A stretch of DNA of 64,000 bases from positions 1,364,001 through 1,428,000 of the forward strand of contig JACKKY010000001.1 of the NCBI GenBank assembly GCA_024236175.1, read 5' to 3'. The stretch comes from Novosphingobium sp. GTDB taxonomy: Bacteria; Pseudomonadota; Alphaproteobacteria; Sphingomonadales; Sphingomonadaceae. A program made the position numbers and the translations under genes. The notes under the pieces were generated by a model. That model was given only the letters and a program-made list of their open reading frames with translations. It made no database searches and was not told where the DNA came from. Positions 17,566 to 25,822 of the stretch are shown here, in pieces; positions within the stretch are counted from its first letter, which is position 1; the number at the start of each line of letters is the position of its first letter.

Positions 17566-18489
17566 CTAGTTCATCGGCCCGGTGAACAGGATCGGATCAA
17601 GCCGGGCCTGGCGCCATTTCAGACCCCAGTGGAGATGCGGCCCGGTCGCCCTGCCGGTCATGCCGATACGGCCGATCACCTGCCCCTGCCGGACATGGTC
17701 GCCTTGCTTAACCAGGATCTCCGAACAGTGCAGGAAAGCGCTGTTTAGTCCCATGCCGTGGTCGATCATCAGCAGGTTGCCTTCGAGCGTGAAAGGGTGG
17801 TCCGCAGCGAGGATGACGACGCCGTCGGCCGGGGCGACGAAGGGCGTGCCGCTTCTGCCGGTCGTGATGTCCGTGCCCGAATGATAGCTGGCCGGTTCGC
17901 CGCGATAGATGCGCTGCGAGCCGAACAATCCGGAAAGACGCCCCTTGACCGGCCAGATGAAGCGCTGCCGCCAGCCTTCGCTGCCGGTATCCAGGGACCG
18001 CGCCGCATTGATCTGCGCCAGCTCCGGCCTGCGGATGCGCATGAATGCCTCTGTCGCGCCGCCCGGCCGGCGCGCGACGTTGACGTGCTCGATCTTCCAG
18101 GCGCGCGGGGCAATCGCGAGCTGCCTCCTGACCTGCTTCCCGTCGCCTAGCCGGGCGACGAGCAGGCCCGACTGGCCTGAATCCCGGTCGAAGGCGATGA
18201 AGAAGCTGCCGTCGCCGGCAACCGGCACCTGCGCGCCGTCGAGTGTCAAGGCAACCGTGCCGGCAGGCGCCGTTCCCTTGACCCACCCGCCCTGGGTGAA
18301 CTCGCCGGCAATGACGAAATCCGGCGGGCCGACAGGTTTCGGCGCGGCGGCGGGAGTTGCGGAAGGCAGAGGCGCCGTCGCCGGTTGCGCGGCCGCGGTC
18401 GATTCGGCGGCACCGCTGCTGCATGCGGCCAGTGTCGCCATGGCGAGGACGGCTGCGAACCAGTGGCGGCGCATGGTGCGACGGTTCAC
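17566..18489 (-). CDS. M23 family metallopeptidase lipoprotein
   Basis: A ~307-residue exported peptidase with a lipobox (ATLAAC, Cys23) and then an Ala/Pro-rich linker. The C-terminal LytM/M23 domain has zinc ligands in SYHSGTDI and GPHLHWG. Such enzymes cut peptidoglycan cross-bridges or, if inactive, activate amidases. The GTG at 18489 overlaps the DUF2093 stop (GTGA) and has a GGGCGAGG ribosome site; an ATG at 18474 is the alternative. Confidence 0.87.
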   Translation of the reverse strand: MNRRTMRRHWFAAVLAMATLAACSSGAAESTAAAQPATAPLPSATPAAAPKPVGPPDFVIAGEFTQGGWVKGTAPAGTVALTLDGAQVPVAGDGSFFIAFDRDSGQSGLLVARLGDGKQVRRQLAIAPRAWKIEHVNVARRPGGATEAFMRIRRPELAQINAARSLDTGSEGWRQRFIWPVKGRLSGLFGSQRIYRGEPASYHSGTDITTGRSGTPFVAPADGVVILAADHPFTLEGNLLMIDHGMGLNSAFLHCSEILVKQGDHVRQGQVIGRIGMTGRATGPHLHWGLKWRQARLDPILFTGPMN

Positions 18490-18689
18490 GCCTCGCCCGT
18501 CAGCCTGCGGGTCGCGATCTCGGCGCTGGCATAGGCCTCCTGCCGTTGGATGCACCAGTACCGCAGCGCTTCCAGCGCGATCTGCTCACCGGTCACCGCA
18601 CAAAGGACATGGCTTCCCGGATTCACGACGCGAAAGCCGTTCGGTCCGTATTGCAGGACTGCGGCACGATCATTTGCGGACATCAACAT
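18486..18689 (-). CDS. DUF2093 domain-containing protein
   Basis: A 67-residue protein matching the DUF2093 pattern: YGPNGFRVVNPGSHVLCAVTG, then IALEALRYWCIQRQEAYASAE. It is a small alphaproteobacterial family of unknown function. It overlaps the M23 gene by four bases, implying co-translation, and follows xseA by 27 bases, so the three may form one transcript. Confidence 0.8.
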   Translation of the reverse strand: MLMSANDRAAVLQYGPNGFRVVNPGSHVLCAVTGEQIALEALRYWCIQRQEAYASAEIATRRLTGEA

Positions 18690-18716
18690 GAGAGTCAGTC
18701 TAACAAAGCGCTGAGG

Positions 18717-20177
18717 TCAAAGCAATTTGCCCTGCTCCGGGGCAGGTCGCGATTCCTTGCTCGCCGAACGGGCCGGACGGGTCCCCGCAGGCACGACCTG
18801 AAGCTCGCCGTCGCGAAACCGCAAGGCCAGGCTGGGCTCTTTCTCCGCCGCAGCCTTGCTGACAAGCGTACGGCCGGCCGCATCGGTCACGCGAACATAG
18901 CCGCGTTCGAGCACGCGGTCGGGATTGAGCGATGCCATCAGCCGCGCGAGGCCGTCGAGCCGGTCGCGCTGGGCGCCGATACGCGCCGTCAGCAATGTCG
19001 GCGCCAAACGCTGGGCCTGGAGACGATCGCCGGCCCGCTCCAGGCGATTGCGCAACAGAGGAAGGGACAATCCCTTGGCGGCCTCGTGAAGCCGCTCGCG
19101 TTCCGCTGCCGCGCGATCCCGCAGGCCGCGCCGCAACCTTTCGGAACCGTCGTCGAGCCGCTGGGCGAACCCGGCGAGCAGCGCTTCGGGCTTCGGCAGG
19201 CGCTGGGCGCGGGCTTCAAGGCGTTCGCGCCCCATGGACAGCGGCCGCACCACCGCGCGCCGCTTGCGCAGTGCCAGCTCGGCAAGCTGGTCGGCAAGTT
19301 CCTCGCGCACCGGCACTGCCAGCTCGGCGGCGGCCGTGGGCGTCGGCGCGCGCAGGTCGGCGGCGAAATCGGCCAGCGTGGTGTCGGTCTCGTGGCCTAC
19401 GGCGGAGATCACCGGGATCGGGCATTCCGCGATCGCGCGAACGACGATTTCCTCGTTGAAGGCCCAGAGGTCCTCGATCGAGCCACCGCCGCGCGCCACG
19501 ATCACGACATCCGGGCGCGGTATCTCGCCGCCCGGCTCGATCTGCGAAAAGCCGTTTACCGCCGCCGCGACCTGTTCCGCGGCGCCTTGGCCCTGCACGA
19601 GTACCGGCCAGACCAGGACATGGCTGGGAAACCGGTCGGCAAGGCGGTGGAGAATATCGCGTATCACCGCGCCGGTCGGTGACGTCACGACACCGATCAC
19701 GCGCGGCAGGAACGGCAGGGGACGCTTCCGTTCGGGAGCGAACAGGCCTTCGGCCGCAAGCCGTGCCCGGGTCTTCTCGAGCAGGGCGAGCAGCGCCCCT
19801 TCACCGGCGATTTCCATGCTCTCGACGACGATCTGGTACTTCGACCGTCCGGGATAGGTAGTGAGCTTGCCGGTGGCGATGATCTCGAGCCCATCTTCCG
19901 GCTTGAACGCGAGCCGGCCGGTGTTGCCGCGCCACATGACCGCGTCGATCACCGCCTTCTCGTCCTTGAGCGAACAATAGAGATGGCCCGATGCCGCGCG
20001 CTTGACGCCGGAAAGCTCGCCGCGGATCCGCACGAAGCCGAAGCGCTCTTCCACCGTGCGCTTCAGCATCGCGGAAATCTCGCTCACCGAAAGCGGCGCG
20101 GCGTTGTCCCCGGCACTATCCTTCGCTACGAGCCCCGCAGGCAGATCATCATCATCGATAGGCGAAGGCGGGACCAT
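18717..20177 (-). CDS. xseA: Exodeoxyribonuclease VII large subunit
   Basis: A ~486-residue protein with the N-terminal OB domain (LSVSEISAMLKRTVEERFGFVRIRGE, ASGHLYCSLKDE) and the catalytic region (VIGVVTSPTGAVIRDILHRL, VDVVIVARGGGS-type GGGS motif, AVGHETDTTLADF). With XseB it degrades single-stranded DNA. AAGAGG six bases before the ATG at 20177 supports that start; an in-frame ATG at 20183 sits directly against it. The start codon overlaps that of divergent purD. Confidence 0.93.
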   Translation of the reverse strand: MVPPSPIDDDDLPAGLVAKDSAGDNAAPLSVSEISAMLKRTVEERFGFVRIRGELSGVKRAASGHLYCSLKDEKAVIDAVMWRGNTGRLAFKPEDGLEIIATGKLTTYPGRSKYQIVVESMEIAGEGALLALLEKTRARLAAEGLFAPERKRPLPFLPRVIGVVTSPTGAVIRDILHRLADRFPSHVLVWPVLVQGQGAAEQVAAAVNGFSQIEPGGEIPRPDVVIVARGGGSIEDLWAFNEEIVVRAIAECPIPVISAVGHETDTTLADFAADLRAPTPTAAAELAVPVREELADQLAELALRKRRAVVRPLSMGRERLEARAQRLPKPEALLAGFAQRLDDGSERLRRGLRDRAAAERERLHEAAKGLSLPLLRNRLERAGDRLQAQRLAPTLLTARIGAQRDRLDGLARLMASLNPDRVLERGYVRVTDAAGRTLVSKAAAEKEPSLALRFRDGELQVVPAGTRPARSASKESRPAPEQGKLL

Positions 20178-21474
20178 GAACATCCTCTTGCTGGGTTCGG
20201 GCGGACGCGAACATGCGCTGGCATGGAAGCTGGCGCAATCCCGCATCTGCGACAAGCTCTACGCCGCGCCCGGCAATCCCGGAATCGCCGAAGAGGCCGA
20301 ACTGGCCTCGCTCGATGTGACCGATCATGGCGCCGTGACCGTTTTTTGCGAAGAGCGGCGTATCGGGCTGGTCGTGATCGGGCCTGAGGCCCCGCTAGTC
20401 GACGGACTCGCCGATACCTTGCGCGGCGCCGGGTTCTCGGTGTTCGGCCCGAGCCGCGCGGCGGCGCAGCTCGAAGGCAGCAAGGGCTTCACCAAGGACC
20501 TGTGCGAACGCGCGGGCATCCCGACAGGCGCCTATGAACGCGTGACGAGCGAAGCAGAGGCGATGGCGGCGCTCGGACGGTTCGGCGCGCCTGTGGTCAT
20601 CAAGGCCGACGGCCTTGCGGCCGGCAAGGGCGTGACCGTGGCGATGACCGTGGAAGAAGCGGAAGGGGCGGTCCGCGACATATTCGGCGGGAAGTTCGGC
20701 GAAGCCGGAGCCGAAGCCGTGATCGAGGAATTCCTCGAAGGCGAGGAAGCGAGTTTCTTCGCCCTTACCGACGGCAGCACTATCGTTCCGTTCGGAACCG
20801 CGCAGGATCACAAGCGGGTGGGAGAGGGCGACACCGGCCCTAACACCGGCGGCATGGGCGCCTACAGCCCCGCGCCGGTCCTGACGTCGTTGCTCAGGGG
20901 CGAAGTGATCGAGAAGATCATCGCCCCCACCGTGCAGACCCTTGCGCGGGAAGGGATGCCCTATTCAGGCGTGCTCTATGCCGGATTGATGCTGACTCGC
21001 GAGGGGCCCAAACTGATCGAATACAATTGCCGCTTCGGCGATCCGGAATGCCAGGTGCTGATGATGCGTCTGGAAAGCGACCTGGGCGAATTCCTGCTCG
21101 CCTGCGCCGAGAATCGGCTCAGCACGCTGCAGCCGCCCCATTTTTCGCACGATACCGCGCTGACCGTGGTCATGGCGGCGCAGGGCTATCCCGGCACGCC
21201 GAAGAAGGGCGGGCATATCGGCGGCATTGCCGAAGCAGAGGCGGAAGGCGCCAAGGTATTCCACGCCGGCACGGCGGTGGACGCAAGCGGGGGACTCGCG
21301 GCCAACGGCGGGCGCGTGCTCAATGTCACTGCACGCGGAGGCTCGGTGACAGATGCGCAGGCGAAGGCCTATGAAGCAGTCGACCGGGTCGTCTTCCCCG
21401 AAGGCTTCTGCCGCCGCGACATCGGATGGCGCGAAGTCGAGCGGGAAGCCGGGTCGCAGTCCGCGAAAACCTAA
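20176..21474 (+). CDS. purD: Phosphoribosylamine-glycine ligase
   Basis: A 432-residue ATP-grasp enzyme that joins glycine to phosphoribosylamine in purine synthesis. It opens with NILLLGSGGREHALAWKL and has EGSKGFTKDLCERAGIPT, PVVIKADGLAAGKGV, and the metal-binding LIEYNCRFGDPECQ. The start is head to head with xseA, so its promoter must lie within the xseA 5' coding region. Confidence 0.96.
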   Translation: MNILLLGSGGREHALAWKLAQSRICDKLYAAPGNPGIAEEAELASLDVTDHGAVTVFCEERRIGLVVIGPEAPLVDGLADTLRGAGFSVFGPSRAAAQLEGSKGFTKDLCERAGIPTGAYERVTSEAEAMAALGRFGAPVVIKADGLAAGKGVTVAMTVEEAEGAVRDIFGGKFGEAGAEAVIEEFLEGEEASFFALTDGSTIVPFGTAQDHKRVGEGDTGPNTGGMGAYSPAPVLTSLLRGEVIEKIIAPTVQTLAREGMPYSGVLYAGLMLTREGPKLIEYNCRFGDPECQVLMMRLESDLGEFLLACAENRLSTLQPPHFSHDTALTVVMAAQGYPGTPKKGGHIGGIAEAEAEGAKVFHAGTAVDASGGLAANGGRVLNVTARGGSVTDAQAKAYEAVDRVVFPEGFCRRDIGWREVEREAGSQSAKT

Positions 21475-21480
21475 CGGCCG

Positions 21481-22014
21481 CTAGGCACTCATCGCCCTGC
21501 CGGCCTGCACCTGGCCATGATTGGCCGCCAGCAGGCGCAGCGTCAGCGCCAGCCTGCCCGCATCGTCCCGGGCGACGTGTTTGACCGGCAAATGCCGCCT
21601 CGCTTCGTCCAGCGCGGCGACGACCTGCGGACGCTTGTAGCCTCGCTTGAGCAACAGTTCGCCGAGATAGCGTATCGGAAACGGGGCCGGCTGACCGCAG
21701 GCGGCGGCAAGAGTTTCGAGCCAGTAGGCATCGAGATCGCAGTCGGCATAGACGTCGCAGTCGGCCGCTTCTGCCGTGAGTTCCGCAAGGACCTGTTCGG
21801 GAGGCAATCCGTCGCGCATCAACAGGTCCCGACTGATGCCGTGCAGAGCCTCGGCTTCATTGCACCAGTCCCAGTCTTCCCATTCCGCAGTCGGCTTGAT
21901 CAGCCAAGTGCGGCTCGGCCCGCCGAACTTGGCCAGCGCCACCTCGATCGGATAGGAGAAATTGCCCTCGGGCAGGCAGCTTGCCTCGAAATCGATGATT
22001 GCCGCGCGTTTCAT
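21481..22014 (-). CDS. DEDD-type 3'-5' exonuclease
   Basis: A ~177-residue protein opening with AAIIDFEASCLPEGNFSYPIEVA, where DFE is the first DEDD motif. DCDVYADCDLDAYWLETL and KHVARDDAGRLA supply later acidic residues, with H and D in the final motif. It resembles short RNase T/DnaQ-fold exonucleases. It may process RNA or DNA ends; the substrate is not evident. An upstream ATG at 22056 is possible. It is convergent with purD. Confidence 0.7.
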   Translation of the reverse strand: MKRAAIIDFEASCLPEGNFSYPIEVALAKFGGPSRTWLIKPTAEWEDWDWCNEAEALHGISRDLLMRDGLPPEQVLAELTAEAADCDVYADCDLDAYWLETLAAACGQPAPFPIRYLGELLLKRGYKRPQVVAALDEARRHLPVKHVARDDAGRLALTLRLLAANHGQVQAGRAMSA

Positions 22015-22172
22015 GAGGCGTGATGCCGGCAGCAACGCTGCCTGCAATGTGGACATCGGATGCGAAACCGATTCGCCATGACCTGCCTCCAAGCAGGAGG
22101 CTGCCTCGAATTAATCGAATTGTCACGCGTTTTGTTGCAGCGCAGCATCGCCGGCGCCAGGGAGGCCCGGAA

Positions 22173-22931
22173 TCACCGGCCGCCTGACCAGGGCTGGCGG
22201 CTGGAAGTCCGCGACACCCGCCAGACTACCTCATGCGGCCCTGTCGCGAGACCGGGTGCCGGCGTGAAATCGACAAGTAGCGGCGGCTTGGCATGCTGGC
22301 TGGCATAAAGGCCGATCCAGTCCAGCTTGCGGTCGGCGGCTTGCCTGCCGAGCGTGATCACCAAGGGAGACAGTTCGGCGCCTGCGAACACCCTCGATGC
22401 CACTTCCAGGCCCCGCTCGCGTGCCTTTTCGTTCCTTGCGTAATACAGGTCTTCATAGAGGTAGACGTCGCAAAGGGGAGCCAGCTTGCGGAACGCTCCG
22501 CGCGTTACCAGCAACATGGCAAGGTGATCGCGATTGGCGCCGATGCCCATCGGACAATACAGGGCGGATCGCTGTCCCCGCCCCCCGCGAGAAAGAAGGT
22601 CAAGCAGGTAGGGAACCAGCGTGACCGCCAGGTAGTCGACTTCCTCCTTCAAGCCGGTATGGTCGAATGGATTGACCCCGAAAATCGCGGACTCCGACAG
22701 GCCGAGATCGTGCCGTGTCAATCCGGCAGATTGGGCAAAGAGCAGATCCTCGCGACGCCGCAGATCGGTTACCTCGGCTATCCGGGTGTCGCGATCCATC
22801 GGCAATTCAAGCCGGGCGGAAACATAGGCGCTGACGGTGAAGGCGGATAGCAGTTCGCCCCCGGTCCGGCTCGCGAGCCCACCGATCGAAAAGCAGACAT
22901 CGTCATTATGCGGCGACAGATAGATATGCAT
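22173..22931 (-). CDS. PIG-L family deacetylase
   Basis: A 252-residue protein with the LmbE/PIG-L N-terminus YLSPHNDDVCFSIGG (residues 3-17), where the usual zinc motif HPDD appears as HNDD. RDTRIAEVTDLRRREDLL and CPMGIGANRDHLAM (the later histidine) complete the zinc-site pattern. The family removes N-acetyl groups from sugars or sugar-linked small molecules. It is divergent from the first Rieske oxygenase operon; the shared 228-base gap holds that operon's operator. Confidence 0.82.
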   Translation of the reverse strand: MHIYLSPHNDDVCFSIGGLASRTGGELLSAFTVSAYVSARLELPMDRDTRIAEVTDLRRREDLLFAQSAGLTRHDLGLSESAIFGVNPFDHTGLKEEVDYLAVTLVPYLLDLLSRGGRGQRSALYCPMGIGANRDHLAMLLVTRGAFRKLAPLCDVYLYEDLYYARNEKARERGLEVASRVFAGAELSPLVITLGRQAADRKLDWIGLYASQHAKPPLLVDFTPAPGLATGPHEVVWRVSRTSSRQPWSGGR

Positions 22932-23110
22932 GCCCGCCCCCTGCGTTGGTTGGCTACTACCCCGCAGCGCACCGGGCGCCAAATTGTTGTGCTGTGCGAC
23001 GGAGGCCCCGGAGCCGCAATTTCGGCTGGCGCGCGATCGAATTGAACCGGCACCGGCCTGCCATTCTTGACCTGGGTCAAAGCGACCCGATCTGGCTTGC
23101 GCATAATTTC

Positions 23111-23123
23111 GACACATGTGTTG
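23111..23123 (+). promoter_or_regulatory. Shared operator of Rieske module 1 (GACACATGTGTTG)
   Basis: A perfect 10-base palindrome ACACATGTGT (23112-23121) lies within a 13-base sequence identical, in the same orientation, to the one upstream of the second Rieske module. It ends 36 bases before the oxygenase ATG, in an AT-richer patch (AATTTC before, TAAAAA after), where a promoter would be expected. It looks like the site of a dimeric regulator, perhaps TetR-type; no regulator gene is adjacent. Confidence 0.6.
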
Positions 23124-23159
23124 TAAAAATGCCTGCTGCAGTCCCGGAGAGCGAACGCC

Positions 23160-24365
23160 ATGAACGTCGAAACACCCGTTTTCACCACACCTGACGAACA
23201 GGTCGCATGGCTCGGGACAGACCCGATTCCCGCCAAAGCCTATTACGATCCCGAATGGTTCGAGCTCGAGCGTCAGGCGATCTTCATGCGCTCGTGGATC
23301 GAGGTGGGCCATGCGTGCGAATTGCCCGAGCCCGGTACCTGGATTCGCCGCGAGCTGGAATTCGCCGACGCCTCGATATTGATCGTGCGCGGCAAGGACG
23401 ATCGCATCCGCGCCTTCTACAACGCCTGCACCCATCGCGGCACGCAGCTCGTCGAGGAAGAAAGCGGCAAGGGCGCCAACTTCCTGTGTCCCTATCATTT
23501 CTGGAATTTCGGCGACGATGGCCGCCTCGTCGCCGCGCCGGACTTCAAGCGTTTCGCCCCGCTCACCAAGGAGGAATGCAGCATCCCGAAGGTGGCGGTC
23601 GACACTTGCGCGGGACTGATCTTCGTGAATCTCGATCCCGAACCGAAGCATACGCTGCGCGAATATCTCGGCGAATATGCGGACCGGCTGGAGACCCTGC
23701 CCGTCGCCAAGGCGACGACCTTTCACGAATATGTCTACGAGATCGATGCCAACTGGAAGATCACCTACGACAATTTCCAGGAGAACTACCACCTGCGCCA
23801 CGTGCACGGGCTGACCGGCGTCGCCACCGTCCACCAGCAGAACCAGTACGGCTACCCGGACAAGTACACGTTCAACGGGCCGCACCGCACACAGCAGATC
23901 TGGGTCAATCCCGAACCGCTGATCAAGCCGATGCAGGGCTACAACCTGGGACTTGTCGCCAATGACTGCGCGCAACAGGGAATCATGGGGAGCCCGGACA
24001 GCCGCACCTACTTCGCGCTCTTTCCCAGCCTGTTCATCATCGGCACGCCGATGCAGCACTTCAGCCACAAGGTCTATCCGATCTCGGCGACCAAGTCGCG
24101 CGGCGTGTTCCGCATCTACTGGGTCGACGACGACGACAGCGCCACGCGGCGTTACGCCCGCGAATACGCGCTGTGCTCGCTTCGCGACATCCACACCGAG
24201 GACGTGAACATCATCAACCGCGCGCAGAAGGGCCTGCTCAGCGGCGCGATCAAGAAGATCCATTTCATGACGATGGAAGGGCTGTGCCGGCACCTCTACC
24301 AGCAGGTGGTCGCCCGGGTCGAAGACTATCTGGAAGAGCGCGAAGCCGCAGGAGAGACCGCATGA
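23160..24365 (+). CDS. Rieske non-heme iron oxygenase, alpha subunit (module 1)
   Basis: A 401-residue oxygenase component. The Rieske [2Fe-2S] ligands are C90, H92, C110 and H113 (CTHRG...CPYH). The mononuclear iron site is E208-N-Y-H211-x4-H216; the usual bridging Asp of aromatic dioxygenases is Glu here, as described for carnitine-type monooxygenases. Substrate is unknown. There is no reductase or SnoaL-like beta-subunit gene next to it. It is a close paralogue of the protein encoded at 38544-39752, with motifs at identical positions. The next gene overlaps its stop (ATGA). Confidence 0.92.
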   Translation: MNVETPVFTTPDEQVAWLGTDPIPAKAYYDPEWFELERQAIFMRSWIEVGHACELPEPGTWIRRELEFADASILIVRGKDDRIRAFYNACTHRGTQLVEEESGKGANFLCPYHFWNFGDDGRLVAAPDFKRFAPLTKEECSIPKVAVDTCAGLIFVNLDPEPKHTLREYLGEYADRLETLPVAKATTFHEYVYEIDANWKITYDNFQENYHLRHVHGLTGVATVHQQNQYGYPDKYTFNGPHRTQQIWVNPEPLIKPMQGYNLGLVANDCAQQGIMGSPDSRTYFALFPSLFIIGTPMQHFSHKVYPISATKSRGVFRIYWVDDDDSATRRYAREYALCSLRDIHTEDVNIINRAQKGLLSGAIKKIHFMTMEGLCRHLYQQVVARVEDYLEEREAAGETA

Positions 24366-24700
24366 GCAAGATGCTTCCCGACGGCTTCGAAGCCCTCGAA
24401 TATTTCGTCGAGCGCTGGGCGGTGGACGGCACGGCCAATCGCGACAGGCGCCGCGGCGACAGCACGGAAAACGAACGCGTGGCCTTTTTCGAGGCGGCCA
24501 AGGGCCTGATCCCGCAGGCCCTCGAGCTGCTCGACAGGAAACCGCTCGACGAGTTCAACGAACGCGAGCAGCGGCTGATGAACATGGTGCTCAGCTTCGC
24601 GCATGTCGCCATGGCGGTGGAAATGCTGGGCGATGCCGAACCGCGCCATGCCAGGTTCCGCGAAGTGATGCGGATCACCCGCTCCCCGGCCGATGCCTGA
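24362..24700 (+). CDS. Small Rieske-associated protein, module 1
   Basis: A 112-residue, mostly helical, soluble protein of unknown function. It starts with a four-base ATGA overlap on the oxygenase gene, so the two are translationally coupled. It is paralogous to the 38200-38547 product: both share LP-(D/E)-GF-x2-LE-x-FV-x-RW, RDR-x-RGDST-x2-ER-x-AF, EQRLM-x2-VLS-x-AHV-x2-AVE and a C-terminal HAR-x-R ... ITRS. It lacks the Cys pattern of a ferredoxin and the length of a beta subunit. An accessory or structural role for the oxygenase is inferred. Confidence 0.82.
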   Translation: MSKMLPDGFEALEYFVERWAVDGTANRDRRRGDSTENERVAFFEAAKGLIPQALELLDRKPLDEFNEREQRLMNMVLSFAHVAMAVEMLGDAEPRHARFREVMRITRSPADA

Positions 24701-24704
24701 TACC

Positions 24705-24723
24705 GGGGGCCGGAAAGGCCCTC
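24705..24723. terminator. Hairpin between convergent genes
   Basis: GGGGGCC-GGAAA-GGCCCTC forms a seven-pair stem (one G-T pair) in the 21-base gap between module 1 and the adenosine kinase gene. It has no T-run, so it would be a weak or Rho-assisted terminator for either strand. Confidence 0.35.
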
Positions 24724-25717
24724 AGCCCATCCGGGCCGCGACAAGCGCCTGGAGGTCGGCTTCGGGCCGGGCGCCGAAATGCGAGATGATTTCCGAGGCG
24801 CAGATGGCTCCCAAACGCAGGCATTCGCCAAGCGGGCGGCCCCGGACATGGCCGAACAGGAAACCGGCCGCGAACATGTCGCCTGCGCCGGTCGTATCGA
24901 CCACCGAATCGACCGGTTCGGCCGCCACATCGGCCCGCTCGCCATCGCGGACCGCGACCGCGCCCTTTTCGCTGCGCGTGACCACCAGCACCGGGACCCT
25001 GGACGCGAGGTCATCGATCCCCTTGTCGAAATCGCTGATGCCGGTGAGCGCCGCCAGCTCGACTTCGTTGGCGAACATGATATCGATCTCGCCGGTCTCG
25101 ATCATGGCGTGGAAATCGGCGCCGTGGCGCTCGATGACGAAGGCATCCGAAAGCGTGAAAGCCACTTTGCGCCCGGCATTCTTGGCTGCCGCGATCGCGC
25201 GGCGCATCGCCGCGCGGGGCTCTTCCGGATCCCACAGGTAGCCTTCGAGGAACAGCACCGCCGCATCGGCGATCGCGGCTTCGTCCAGCGCGGCGGCCGG
25301 AAGGAACTGCGACGCGCCGAGATAGGTGTTCATCGTCCGCTGCCCGTCCGGCGTGACGAAGATCAGGCAACGCGCCGTCGGCGGATCGCCGGCGCGGGGC
25401 GGGGTGGAAAAGGCGATGCCGCCGGCACGGATGTCGTGAGCAAAGACTTCGCCCAGCTGGTCGTCCGCCACCTGGCCGATGAACGCGCATTTGCCGCCCA
25501 GCGCCGCCAGCCCGGCAAGCGTGTTCGCCGCCGCGCCACCCGAGATCTCCCGCGCCGGGCCCATCGCATCGTAGAGTTCGTGCGCGCGCTGCGTATCGAC
25601 CAGCGTCATCCCGCCGCGAACCAGGCCCAGCCGCTCGATCGTTTCGTCGGGGCAGGGTGCCATCACGTCGACAATCGCGTTGCCGATGGCGATGACGTCG
25701 GTTGCGGGATCAGACAT
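24722..25717 (-). CDS. PfkB family kinase, adenosine kinase-like
   Basis: A 331-residue sugar kinase of the ribokinase fold. The N-terminus (DVIAIGNAIVDVMA), the GG-AAN motif (SGGAAANTLAGLAALGG) and the C-terminal anion hole and catalytic base (DTTGAGDMFAAGFLFG) are all present. The overall pattern fits the bacterial adenosine kinase group, which phosphorylates adenosine to AMP; other nucleosides or sugars are possible. It is convergent with Rieske module 1 and not obviously linked in function. Confidence 0.87.
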   Translation of the reverse strand: MSDPATDVIAIGNAIVDVMAPCPDETIERLGLVRGGMTLVDTQRAHELYDAMGPAREISGGAAANTLAGLAALGGKCAFIGQVADDQLGEVFAHDIRAGGIAFSTPPRAGDPPTARCLIFVTPDGQRTMNTYLGASQFLPAAALDEAAIADAAVLFLEGYLWDPEEPRAAMRRAIAAAKNAGRKVAFTLSDAFVIERHGADFHAMIETGEIDIMFANEVELAALTGISDFDKGIDDLASRVPVLVVTRSEKGAVAVRDGERADVAAEPVDSVVDTTGAGDMFAAGFLFGHVRGRPLGECLRLGAICASEIISHFGARPEADLQALVAARMG

Positions 25718-25822
25718 TGGAATTCCTCAGCGTGTTTTCGGACAAAGGGGCGCGAGTAGCGACCGGTTCGCCGCCGGGCAAGGTCGCCCCGCGTTGACAG
25801 CGGAATCAATGCGGGCGATGCG

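Noticed and set aside
22173..24293. A 706-residue open frame on the minus strand covering the Rieske oxygenase gene
   Set aside because: Only its C-terminal 252 residues (22173-22931) are a real PIG-L protein. The rest is antisense to a clear oxygenase and has no domain pattern. The ATG at 22931 is the start.
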